Below are positions 1 to 6,363 of a DNA stretch of 17,094 nt, piece by piece. This DNA comes from an uncultured Flavobacteriales bacterium (GTDB lineage Bacteria > Bacteroidota > Bacteroidia > Palsa-965): NCBI GenBank assembly GCA_937974275.1, contig CALJIF010000138.1, positions 1 to 17,094 on the forward strand, in the 5' to 3' direction. A program made the translations under genes and the position numbers. The stretch's first letter is position 1; the number at the start of each line of letters is the position of its first letter. A model generated the notes under the pieces. The model ran no database searches. It worked only from the letters and a program-made list of their open reading frames with translations, and was not told the origin of the DNA.

Positions 1-763
1 GTGCAAAATAAAATTGCTCGGTAAAAACTACAAGTTCATCTGTGCGCTTGGCATATCCGCCAAAATGAAATTCGTGATTCACCGTCCATCTTCCCGGAGA
101 GAAGCGTGAACCCTGCATTCCCGAGAACTGGAATGCGGAAATCTTTTCATCAATTTGTTTTTCTAAATCATCCGCACCCTTTAACACGGAAAATCCAATA
201 ACTTCCTGATGACTCTGCAAGCCAAAACTCATTCCGGCTAATGTACTTCCCGTTCCTACTGCGGTGGTCAGCACATCAAAGGGAACAGCTATTTTACTGA
301 CGATTTCAATTGCACCACGAATTCCGTTCAAATTATTTCCACCTTCAGGAACAATAAAGTAACCCTCGAACTTCCTTTGTATTTCGTTTAGAAAGTCGTC
401 ATCGTATCTGCGTGAATATTCTTCTCTTGATACAAAATGCAGTTGCATATCGTTTGTAGCAGCATCACTTAAAGTTGGGTTCTTTGAAGCGCTTTCCTCT
501 CCGCGAATAATACCCACCGTTGGAATTCCGAAAAGTCGTCCGGCAGCAGCAGTAGCAGCAATATGATTTGAAAAAGCACCCCCGAATGTTAGAATTCCTT
601 TAGCCTTCGTCCTCTTCGCTTCTTCGATATTGTATTTTAACTTAAACCACTTGTTCCCACCAATTTCCGGATGCATTTCATCCAAACGCAACATGCTAAC
701 CGTTAACCCGAAACGGTCAAACAATTCACTATCAATTCTGTGCGTTCTCGCGGGATGAAGCAT
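1..763 (-). CDS. ACC deaminase / D-cysteine desulfhydrase family PLP enzyme (3' end cut by window)
   Basis: I translated the minus strand from ATG at 763 and it stays open to base 1, giving 254 residues; the family is usually about 300 aa, so roughly the last 45 are outside the window. Seen: a GGNKWFKLKYN motif (residues 35-45), where Lys38 matches the lysine that binds PLP in ACC deaminase; SNH at 65-67, a substrate/cofactor loop; and a glycine-rich phosphate loop GTGSTLAG at 170-177. These place it in the tryptophan-synthase-beta fold group of cytosolic PLP enzymes (COG2515). Family members deaminate 1-aminocyclopropane-1-carboxylate or desulfhydrate D-cysteine to pyruvate, ammonia and sulfide. 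The C-terminal residues that help separate these activities are missing here, so the substrate stays open. An in-frame TAA lies three codons before the ATG, which fixes the start. It diverges from the gene at 851. Confidence 0.88.
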   Translation of the reverse strand, partial: MLHPARTHRIDSELFDRFGLTVSMLRLDEMHPEIGGNKWFKLKYNIEEAKRTKAKGILTFGGAFSNHIAATAAAGRLFGIPTVGIIRGEESASKNPTLSDAATNDMQLHFVSREEYSRRYDDDFLNEIQRKFEGYFIVPEGGNNLNGIRGAIEIVSKIAVPFDVLTTAVGTGSTLAGMSFGLQSHQEVIGFSVLKGADDLEKQIDEKISAFQFSGMQGSRFSPGRWTVNHEFHFGGYAKRTDELVVFTEQFYFA

Positions 764-767
764 ACAG

Positions 768-775
768 CGAATTTA
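768..775 (-). promoter_or_regulatory. Bacteroidota -7-like promoter element for the PLP enzyme gene
   Basis: Read on the minus strand this is TAAATTCG, one base from the Bacteroidota -7 consensus TAnnTTTG. It is followed by CTGT and then directly by the ATG at 763. A TTTG (minus strand, 798-801) lies 22 nt upstream and could be a slightly distant -33 box. If used, transcription would begin at or beside the start codon. The 12-mer TAAATTCGCTGT is repeated exactly before recG. Confidence 0.5.
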
Positions 776-837
776 CACCGAATAAACTTTTACGAAACAA
801 ACTTGCTGCTCGTAGCATCCGATTAGCCTGAACCAAG

Positions 838-845
838 TAATTTTA
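838..845 (+). promoter_or_regulatory. Possible -7-like element for the DUF5522 operon
   Basis: TAATTTTA differs from TAnnTTTG at the last base and sits 5 nt before the GTG at 851. I see no clear TTTG at the -33 position. The support is the position, which matches similar elements in front of other first genes in this window. Confidence 0.35.
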
Positions 846-850
846 CAACT

Positions 851-1033
851 GTGAGCGAAAGACTGCGCAACTTGGATCCCGATGATTACTACATGTCGCC
901 TGAAGGTTACGTTATCTTCACGGCGAAGTATTTATTGAAGCGCGGTTATTGTTGTAAAAATGGATGCAAACATTGTCCTTACGGTTACAACAAAAAAACC
1001 GGGCGATTTGATAAACCGAAACAACAAGAATAA
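851..1033 (+). CDS. DUF5522 family small cysteine-rich protein
   Basis: A 60-residue protein with the family signature: a hydrophobic strand with VIFTAKYLLKRGYCC, then GCKHCPYGY. Four cysteines (34, 35, 39, 42) and His41 form a compact CC-x3-C-H-C cluster that could bind a metal; this is an inference, not shown. The family is small, cytosolic by appearance (no signal peptide or membrane segment) and of unknown function, mostly found in Bacteroidota. The GTG start is supported by the -7-like element just upstream; the only later in-frame ATG (893) would remove 14 residues but keep the conserved core, so it remains possible. The gene ends two bases before the next ATG, so it is almost certainly co-transcribed with the genes at 1036 and 1635. 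Confidence 0.8.
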   Translation: MSERLRNLDPDDYYMSPEGYVIFTAKYLLKRGYCCKNGCKHCPYGYNKKTGRFDKPKQQE

Positions 1034-1035
1034 AT

Positions 1036-1614
1036 ATGGGATTTTTCGCGAACCTGTTTGGTAAAAAAGAACCCGAGCTATTACGGGCCAAAGTGATGAG
1101 TACCCGTGCCATCTTGAATGCACATATTGCATCCGAAGTGAATACCGGCAAAGTAATGTCGATTCTTTTCTTTGTCTCTTCGCAAGAAAATATCGTTCGC
1201 TTAACATCGGAAAATCACCGGGAGAACATAATACATGCGGAGCACCTTTCTAATGCCGGCACTCAAGCACGCATCAGGACTTTTGCTGCAACTTCCGGGA
1301 ATGCAGTTGTTTTTGGCGAACGCTTTCCATTATCCGAGCAGGAACAACAGCTCGCCGCGCAACTGCAGCAATTGGGTGTAGCCATGCCCATGTTAGCATA
1401 CGCAGCGTTAGATGATGCTTTTTTTCTGCAGTTCGGAGGAGAGCGCATTTCCAACCTGATGAAATCTATGGGAATGGATGACCAAGAATTTATCGAGCAT
1501 CCTATGATACAAAGCGCGATTAAGAATGCCCAAAACAAAATTGCTCAAAAAGTTTCCATCTCTTCAAGAACAAAAAGTCCGGAAGAATGGTTTCGTATGC
1601 ACGTGAAAGAATAA
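1036..1614 (+). CDS. Hypothetical protein, 192 aa, between DUF5522 and hutU
   Basis: I do not recognise this protein. It begins MGFFANLFGKKEPEL, a short hydrophobic/basic start seen in many soluble proteins, and has no convincing signal peptide, lipobox or membrane helix. The middle is rich in Ala and Gln (residues about 95-125, with EQEQQLAAQLQQLG), then a Met-rich stretch around MPMLAYAAL, and the end is charged (SPEEWFRMHVKE). Codon use and base composition look like the neighbours. The start follows the previous stop by two bases and the stop lies 20 bases before the hutU ATG, so it is the middle gene of a tight three-gene unit. Nothing in the sequence ties it to histidine metabolism other than position. 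Confidence 0.75.
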   Translation: MGFFANLFGKKEPELLRAKVMSTRAILNAHIASEVNTGKVMSILFFVSSQENIVRLTSENHRENIIHAEHLSNAGTQARIRTFAATSGNAVVFGERFPLSEQEQQLAAQLQQLGVAMPMLAYAALDDAFFLQFGGERISNLMKSMGMDDQEFIEHPMIQSAIKNAQNKIAQKVSISSRTKSPEEWFRMHVKE

Positions 1615-1634
1615 AGAATTTAAGAGATACACAG

Positions 1635-3638
1635 ATGAACGCTGAAGAATTTAAGAAGCTCGTATTAACCGGTATTCCTGATGAACTGCCGACAAAGAAA
1701 GCATACGACACAAGCATCAATCATGCGCCAAAACGCAAAGAGATATTAACTCCTGCAGAGAAGAAGCTGGCGTTGCGGAATGCACTACGTTATTTTCCTT
1801 CGAAACATCATGCTACACTAATACAGGAATTTGCAGAAGAATTGAACACCTACGGAAGGATCTATATGTATCGCTTTCGTCCCGATTATAAAATTTACGC
1901 GCGACCCATTCACGAATATCCTTACAAGAGTATTCAGGCTGCTGCAATAATGCACATGCTTTCCAATAATCTGGATTATGCAGTAGCGCAGCATCCGCAC
2001 GAACTTATTACGTATGGCGGAAACGGCGCTGTTTTTCAAAATTGGGCGCAGTACTTGCTTACCATGCAGTATCTGGCAACAATGACGGATGAACAAACCT
2101 TGGTGATGTATTCCGGACATCCTATGGGATTATTTCCATCGCACAAGGACGCACCACGTGTTGTAGTAACCAATGGCATGATGATTCCAAATTATTCCAA
2201 ACCGGATGACTGGGAAAAATTTAATGCATTAGGCGTAACCCAATACGGACAAATGACTGCCGGATCATACATGTATATTGGTCCGCAAGGAATTGTTCAT
2301 GGCACCACGATTACTGTGATGAATGCCGCTCGAAAAATTTCGAAAAACGAAGAGGATCGCAAAGGAAAACTTTTTGTGACTTGCGGTCTCGGTGGCATGA
2401 GTGGCGCACAACCCAAAGCAGGTAAAATTGCAGGATTAGTTGCGGTAGTTGCGGAGATCAATCCCAAGGCAACACAAACACGACACAGTCAAGGATGGGT
2501 TGATGAAGTGTATGAGAATCTCGATCAACTAATCGCACGAATTAAAACAGCAACAACAAATCGTGAAGCAGTTTCTATTGCGTATCAAGGTAATGTCGTT
2601 GATCTATGGGAACGTTTGGTGCGTGATGATATAAAGGTAGATATCGGTTCCGACCAAACGTCATTGCATAATCCATGGGCCGGAGGTTATTATCCGGTGG
2701 GCATTTCGTTTGAAGAAGCCAATAAAATGATGGCCGACCAACCTGCTGTATTCAAGCAACATGTTCAGGAAACTTTACGAAGACATGCAGCGGCTATTAA
2801 TACCCTTGCGAGTAAAGGCATGTACTTTTTCGATTACGGCAATGCATTCTTGTTAGAAGCTTCTCGCGCCGGAGCCGACATTGTAAAACCCGATGGGACG
2901 TTCCGTTATAATTCTTACGTGCAAGACATTCTTGGTCCTATGTGTTTCGACTACGGATTCGGACCATTCCGTTGGGTGTGTACTTCTGCCGACCCGAAAG
3001 ATCTGGCAACCACAGATCAACTTGCGTTGGATGTATTGGAAGACATGCATCGTTCAGCACCGGGTGAAATTAAACAGCAGTTGAGCGATAACATCACCTG
3101 GATTAAAGATGCCATGATCAATAATTTGGTTGTGGGTTCACAGGCTCGCATTTTGTACGCCGATAGTGAAGCACGCATTCGTATTGCTGCGGCTATGAAC
3201 AAAGCGATAGCTGAAGGAAAAATATCTGCACCGGTTGTTTTAGGTCGGGATCATCACGACGTTTCGGGAACTGATTCTCCTTATCGCGAAACTTCAAACA
3301 TTTACGACGGTTCCGCATTTACTGCAGATATGGCCGTTCAGAATTTCGTAGGTGATGCTTTCCGCGGCGCAACTTGGGTTTCCTTGCACAATGGTGGCGG
3401 TGTTGGTTGGGGCGAAGTGATTAATGGCGGCTTCGGTATGGTGCTCGACGGTAGTGCGGATAGTGATAGACGATTACGTTCGATGTTGTTTTGGGATGTT
3501 AATAACGGCATTGCACGCAGAGGTTGGGCACGTAACGAAGAAGCGCTGTTTGCCATTAAACGAGAAATGGCACGTACTCCGGAGCTGAAGGTAACTTTGC
3601 CGAATCTTGTGGATGAAGAATTGCTTGAGCAATTCTAA
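1635..3638 (+). CDS. hutU: Urocanate hydratase (urocanase), long form
   Basis: Catalyses the second step of histidine degradation, hydrating urocanate to 4-imidazolone-5-propionate with tightly bound NAD+ as an electrophile; cytosolic. Seen motifs: GGNGAVFQNWAQYL (about 128-141), SGHPMGLFPSH (160-170), TAGSYMYIGPQGIVHGTT, the glycine-rich NAD-site segment TCGLGGMSGAQPKAG (249-263), PMCFDYGFGPFRWVC (435-449) with two cysteines, VVLGRDHHD, and NGGGVGWGEVINGGFGM near the end. At 667 aa it is about 110 residues longer than the roughly 557-aa Pseudomonas enzyme and close to the size of animal UROC1. I chose ATG 1635 because an upstream in-frame ATG at 1587 would overlap the previous gene by 28 bases and add a tail with no family resemblance. 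No hutH, hutI or hutG is in the window. Confidence 0.95.
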   Translation: MNAEEFKKLVLTGIPDELPTKKAYDTSINHAPKRKEILTPAEKKLALRNALRYFPSKHHATLIQEFAEELNTYGRIYMYRFRPDYKIYARPIHEYPYKSIQAAAIMHMLSNNLDYAVAQHPHELITYGGNGAVFQNWAQYLLTMQYLATMTDEQTLVMYSGHPMGLFPSHKDAPRVVVTNGMMIPNYSKPDDWEKFNALGVTQYGQMTAGSYMYIGPQGIVHGTTITVMNAARKISKNEEDRKGKLFVTCGLGGMSGAQPKAGKIAGLVAVVAEINPKATQTRHSQGWVDEVYENLDQLIARIKTATTNREAVSIAYQGNVVDLWERLVRDDIKVDIGSDQTSLHNPWAGGYYPVGISFEEANKMMADQPAVFKQHVQETLRRHAAAINTLASKGMYFFDYGNAFLLEASRAGADIVKPDGTFRYNSYVQDILGPMCFDYGFGPFRWVCTSADPKDLATTDQLALDVLEDMHRSAPGEIKQQLSDNITWIKDAMINNLVVGSQARILYADSEARIRIAAAMNKAIAEGKISAPVVLGRDHHDVSGTDSPYRETSNIYDGSAFTADMAVQNFVGDAFRGATWVSLHNGGGVGWGEVINGGFGMVLDGSADSDRRLRSMLFWDVNNGIARRGWARNEEALFAIKREMARTPELKVTLPNLVDEELLEQF

Positions 3639-3690
3639 CAACATTCCCCCTATAAATGTCGGACGCGATACTTGCACGATTTGAATGTAA

Positions 3691-3704
3691 CTGATATGTA
3701 TCAG
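3691..3704. repeat. Small inverted repeat CTGATA-TG-TATCAG in hutU 3' region
   Basis: Two perfect 6-base arms with a 2-base centre (CTGATATGTATCAG), 53 bases after the hutU stop and 12 bases before the terminator stem. It could be a protein-binding site or a minor RNA fold. Nothing else supports a function, and a 6-base palindrome can occur by chance. Confidence 0.25.
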
Positions 3705-3715
3705 GTAATTTGATG

Positions 3716-3749
3716 CAACGGACGTGACCATTGTCACGTCCGTTGTTTG
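3716..3749 (+). terminator. Intrinsic terminator after hutU
   Basis: A perfect 13-bp stem: CAACGGACGTGAC (3716-3728) pairs with GTCACGTCCGTTG (3733-3745), with a CATT loop, then TTTG and TTTAT. The stem is GC-rich and has no mismatch. It lies 77 bases after the hutU stop and ends the 851-3638 unit. The T-run is interrupted by one G, so it may be less than fully efficient. Confidence 0.85.
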
Positions 3750-3759
3750 TTTATACATC

Positions 3760-3767
3760 TAATTTCG
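3760..3767 (+). promoter_or_regulatory. Possible -7-like element for the 26-aa ORF / DUF2892 pair
   Basis: TAATTTCG is one base from TAnnTTTG and resembles the TAAATTCG before recG and the PLP enzyme. It lies 18 nt before the ATG at 3786, the same spacing as TACCTTTG before the DUF983 gene. No convincing -33 TTTG at the usual distance is seen. Confidence 0.35.
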
Positions 3768-3785
3768 CTACATCAAATAATCGTT

Positions 3786-3866
3786 ATGCCGAAGTGGTTA
3801 AAATTTGTTCTGGTTTGCGCGCTTTGCCTAACAATTATTTCAGGAATCGTAATCTTAACCAATTAA
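3786..3866 (+). CDS. Possible 26-residue single-helix membrane peptide
   Basis: ATG to TAA encodes MPKWLKFVLVCALCLTIISG followed by IVILTN. After a short basic start (MPKWLK) there is one hydrophobic stretch of about 18 residues with two cysteines, as in small bacterial membrane peptides. It lies between the hutU terminator and the DUF2892 gene, has a promoter-like TAATTTCG 18 nt upstream, and ends 17 nt before the TTG start at 3884. No promoter-like element precedes that TTG, so the two could be co-transcribed. I recognise no family; at this length a chance ORF cannot be ruled out. Confidence 0.4.
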   Translation: MPKWLKFVLVCALCLTIISGIVILTN

Positions 3867-3883
3867 CCTAAACCCATTTTATC

Positions 3884-4090
3884 TTGAAACCAAATGTTGG
3901 AAATTTTGATCGCATTGCACGTGTATTAGTATCACTGGTGCTTGTAGCGCTGTATTTCACCAACGTACTAACCGGCACTTTAGGAATCATCGCCATTGTT
4001 GTTGCAGCAGTATTTACTTTAACAGCTGCAATCGGGTTTTGTCCGTTGTATGCCATATTCGGATTGAACACCTGTCCTGCCAAAAAATAA
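3884..4090 (+). CDS. DUF2892 family small inner-membrane protein (TTG start)
   Basis: A 68-residue protein with two hydrophobic helices (about 12-27 and 32-52) and the family layout: an N-terminal MKPNVGNFDRIARV segment that matches the usual NVGxxDRxxR opening of DUF2892 proteins, then GFCPLYAIFGLNTCP at the end with Cys53 and Cys64. The family resembles the membrane part of rhodanese-like YgaP; its role is unknown, though association with sulfur handling has been noted for relatives. The conserved opening begins right at the TTG, so TTG is the likely start codon even though it is rare. No Shine-Dalgarno site is seen. It follows a possible 26-residue peptide gene and precedes a DUF983 gene that has its own promoter-like element. 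Confidence 0.85.
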   Translation: MKPNVGNFDRIARVLVSLVLVALYFTNVLTGTLGIIAIVVAAVFTLTAAIGFCPLYAIFGLNTCPAKK

Positions 4091-4133
4091 TGTTAATGTG
4101 ACTTAAAGCACGATAAAGATAGGATCAACGTCC

Positions 4134-4141
4134 TACCTTTG
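4134..4141 (+). promoter_or_regulatory. Perfect -7 element TACCTTTG before the DUF983 gene
   Basis: TACCTTTG matches the Bacteroidota -7 consensus TAnnTTTG at every fixed position. It sits 18 nt before the ATG at 4160, giving a short untranslated leader. Its first two bases overlap a weak inverted repeat (TAGGA at 4120-4124, TCCTA at 4131-4135). No obvious TTTG is seen at -33. Confidence 0.55.
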
Positions 4142-4159
4142 TTCTGTAAAATAACGGGT

Positions 4160-4573
4160 ATGGGATTCTTCTATAGTGTATTCAATAATAAATGCTCCAA
4201 GTGCAATTACGGTGATCTTTACATCGAAAAGAATCCGTATAAGCTGAGCAAACTGGGAGATATGCATAAAAACTGCTCGGTTTGCGGTCAATCGTTTGAA
4301 CCGGAAACCGGATTTTATTACGGCTCCATGTATGTTAGCTACGCGGTATCTGTTTCCGTCATGTTTATTCCTGCGGGCATTGCGTATTTTGTTTTCGATG
4401 CCGGCTTTTGGGCCATGTTCTCCCTTGTACTCGGAATTTATATTTCCATGTTTCCATTCATATTTCGCTGGGCCAGAAATATCTGGTTAAATATATTCGT
4501 GAAGTACAGCCCGTCTACACATGCGAAATACAAGGCGGAACATGAATTGCACAAATCACAAGTCAACTCCTGA
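4160..4573 (+). CDS. DUF983 family zinc-ribbon membrane protein
   Basis: A 137-residue protein with two CxxC knuckles (Cys12/Cys15 and Cys39/Cys42) forming a likely zinc ribbon at the N-terminus, then GFYYGSMYVSYAV, the hallmark of DUF983, and two hydrophobic helices (about 58-80 and 84-103) before a basic C-terminal tail. This order is the standard DUF983 layout. Members are inner-membrane proteins with cytoplasmic zinc ribbons and no settled function. A TTG at 4139 would add seven residues, but it lies inside the TACCTTTG promoter element, so I take ATG 4160. The gene ends 76 bases before the next start, with no terminator visible in that gap. Confidence 0.87.
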   Translation: MGFFYSVFNNKCSKCNYGDLYIEKNPYKLSKLGDMHKNCSVCGQSFEPETGFYYGSMYVSYAVSVSVMFIPAGIAYFVFDAGFWAMFSLVLGIYISMFPFIFRWARNIWLNIFVKYSPSTHAKYKAEHELHKSQVNS

Positions 4574-4636
4574 TTTGTAAGGTGTAATATTTCCTTGTCT
4601 TTGGCGTTATTTCTACAATTAGTGAGGAAATTTTGC

Positions 4637-4644
4637 CATATTTG
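4637..4644 (+). promoter_or_regulatory. Possible -7-like element for the lipoprotein/TPR pair
   Basis: CATATTTG is one base from TAnnTTTG and lies 5 nt before the ATG at 4650, the same tight spacing seen before other first genes here. The gap from 4574 to 4636 holds no other structure I can support. Confidence 0.35.
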
Positions 4645-4649
4645 TTTTC

Positions 4650-5075
4650 ATGCGTTTTAATAAGTTTTCACTTTTTGGCTTCGGTGCATTGTTTGCAGTT
4701 CTCGCGGTTACCTGGTGGTCGTGCGAAGGAGAAACACCCGAGCCGGATGACATTCGCGACAAATACGTGGATCAATGGAGCTTTTCGGAAGTCAGCTCAC
4801 AAATTGGCCCTAACACCTACGTAGTTCAGATTTCAAAATCTACTACAAACACAGATCAGGTATTTCTGGAAAACCTCTACAATATTGGCTTTGCATACAA
4901 AGCAACTGCAACGGTAAGCGGCAACAACATTACCATTCCTTCCCAAATTTACAATGGCAATACGCTTACGGGAAACGGAACGCTTAGTGCTACATCTAAC
5001 ACTATTAATTTAACGTACTACATGAATAACGGAACAACTATTGACACATGTTCCGGAACGTTAACCCGTCAATAA
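4650..5075 (+). CDS. Putative exported lipoprotein, lipocalin-like, 141 aa
   Basis: The N-terminus MRFNKF is followed by a hydrophobic stretch (8-21) and then WWSC with Cys25, which I read as a lipoprotein signal peptide. Tryptophan at -3 is unusual for a lipobox, so lipidation is probable rather than certain. Right after the cysteine comes EGETPEPDD, an acidic run like the export signals that send Bacteroidota lipoproteins to the outer face of the outer membrane. The mature part has many short beta-prone segments rich in Asn and Thr, with a Trp-Ser-Phe opening strand (DKYVDQWSF) as in small lipocalin-like lipoproteins. I assign no ligand. It lies 33 bases before the TPR gene and the two are probably co-transcribed. 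Confidence 0.7.
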   Translation: MRFNKFSLFGFGALFAVLAVTWWSCEGETPEPDDIRDKYVDQWSFSEVSSQIGPNTYVVQISKSTTNTDQVFLENLYNIGFAYKATATVSGNNITIPSQIYNGNTLTGNGTLSATSNTINLTYYMNNGTTIDTCSGTLTRQ

Positions 5076-5108
5076 CCCCAAAACAATTAATTACCAATAA
5101 ATTAAATT

Positions 5109-6290
5109 ATGATCAAACAAATCCTGACCACGCTTTTGCTCGTGATGACCTTCAGTATTGCCAATGCGCAGTACTCTGCTAAAGAGCAGAAAGCCATTCA
5201 AAAATCGAAAGACCTTTATCAAAAAAAGAAATACGATAAGGCGGTTGCGTCCATTAAAAAAGTAATCGATGCACATCCATATGATAACGACTTATGGCAA
5301 TTACGTACACTGTACGAATACGATCGCTATCAGGATCAATTGATGAAAGATTTGATGGATCTCTTAACGAAGTTATCTAAAGGCCAATCTATCCCGGCAA
5401 ACAAAAAGTACAAGTACGAAGAGTACAAGTCTGACCTACAGATAACTTGCATTACGGCTTCGTTACTTTGCGACAAGCAAACATTAGGATCAGAATTGTT
5501 GTACGACTTTTTTGTGAAGCCTGATGTAGATACTGCTGTTGCCGATGACGCGAAAGATTTCTACAAAAAAGGCTCTGAAAGCATGGATAATAAAGAATAT
5601 TCTGCTGCTATCAAGAACTTCAAGAAAGCATTAGACCTTCAATCCGATTATTACAAAGCGGCTTACAATATTGCTAACTGCTATCGTGAACAGGAAGACT
5701 GGGAAAATGCGGTGATCTATTATAAGCGCGCCATCAAAATTGAACCACGCATGTTGTATCCGCACAAAAAATTGGTGGACGTAAAAATGAAACAAAAAGA
5801 TTGGTCAGGTGCGTATGATGCATGTGTCAATGGCATCATCTGCTATCCGGATGTGGAGTTGTTTAACAGCATGAGCGAAATTTGCGAGAAGCGCGGAAAA
5901 ACATTTAATCGCCACTGGATGTCACGCACATCTATTCCTAACATGATCAACTCAAATCAGGATCCGATCTCGTCCGAGCCTTGGAGTCATTACCGTTCAG
6001 CGAAAGACAAGATTTCAAGTTACACCAACGACATCGGATTCATCAAGCGTTCGAATAGCTTAACAGAACAAAAATACCTGGAAGCATACAGCTGGGAACA
6101 TATGCTCAGCAAATCCGATAGTCAGGATGGAGAATTCAAGTTTGCCCGCAAAGCTAACAAGAACGGATATCTGGATTGTTACGCTTTTGTAAGCATGTAT
6201 CACATCATGTTTAACCGTCAGTATTCGCACTTCGCAGAAAGAAACGCAGATCGTATTCGCACCTTCTTCGATGAAATGTTGGTAGAGTAA
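5109..6290 (+). CDS. Secreted/periplasmic TPR repeat protein, 393 aa
   Basis: A clear signal peptide (MIKQILTTLLLVMTFSIANA, cut likely before Gln21) leads into helical repeats. A first TPR-like unit lies at about 27-60 (DLYQKKKYDKAVASIKKVI) and a second block at about 155-250, including KEYSAAIKNFKKAL, AAYNIANCYREQEDWENAV and YYKRAIKIEP, the typical TPR pattern. The last 130 residues are not TPR and are rich in aromatic and charged residues; I do not recognise them. TPR domains bind partner proteins, so a scaffolding role in the periplasm or at the outer membrane is reasonable, with no specific partner visible beyond the lipoprotein gene upstream. The gene ends at a strong shared terminator. 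Confidence 0.82.
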   Translation: MIKQILTTLLLVMTFSIANAQYSAKEQKAIQKSKDLYQKKKYDKAVASIKKVIDAHPYDNDLWQLRTLYEYDRYQDQLMKDLMDLLTKLSKGQSIPANKKYKYEEYKSDLQITCITASLLCDKQTLGSELLYDFFVKPDVDTAVADDAKDFYKKGSESMDNKEYSAAIKNFKKALDLQSDYYKAAYNIANCYREQEDWENAVIYYKRAIKIEPRMLYPHKKLVDVKMKQKDWSGAYDACVNGIICYPDVELFNSMSEICEKRGKTFNRHWMSRTSIPNMINSNQDPISSEPWSHYRSAKDKISSYTNDIGFIKRSNSLTEQKYLEAYSWEHMLSKSDSQDGEFKFARKANKNGYLDCYAFVSMYHIMFNRQYSHFAERNADRIRTFFDEMLVE

Positions 6291-6305
6291 TCGAAACGTA
6301 AGCAT

Positions 6306-6350
6306 AAAAAATAACCGCGATTAGCATTATACTAATCGCGGTTATTTTTT
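6306..6350. terminator. Bidirectional terminator between TPR gene and pheT
   Basis: A perfect 19-bp stem: 6306-6324 (six A, then TAACCGCGATTAG) pairs with 6332-6350 (CTAATCGCGGTTA, then six T), with a 7-base loop CATTATA. A on one side and T on the other make it work in both directions, fitting the two converging genes that end at 6290 and 6364. Confidence 0.93.
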
Positions 6351-6363
6351 TGAATTCCCTGCA

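Noticed and set aside
1587..1634. Upstream ATG at 1587 as the hutU start
   Set aside because: It would overlap the preceding gene by 28 bases and add 16 residues without family resemblance; ATG 1635 gives a clean 20-nt gap.
4139..4159. TTG at 4139 as the DUF983 start
   Set aside because: It lies inside the perfect -7 element TACCTTTG, and the conserved protein begins at the ATG 4160.
4586..4634. Imperfect inverted repeat AATATTTCC ... GGAAATTTT after the DUF983 gene as a terminator
   Set aside because: The arms pair over only about 6-7 bases with a loop of roughly 30 bases and no T-run follows, so it is not a credible terminator.
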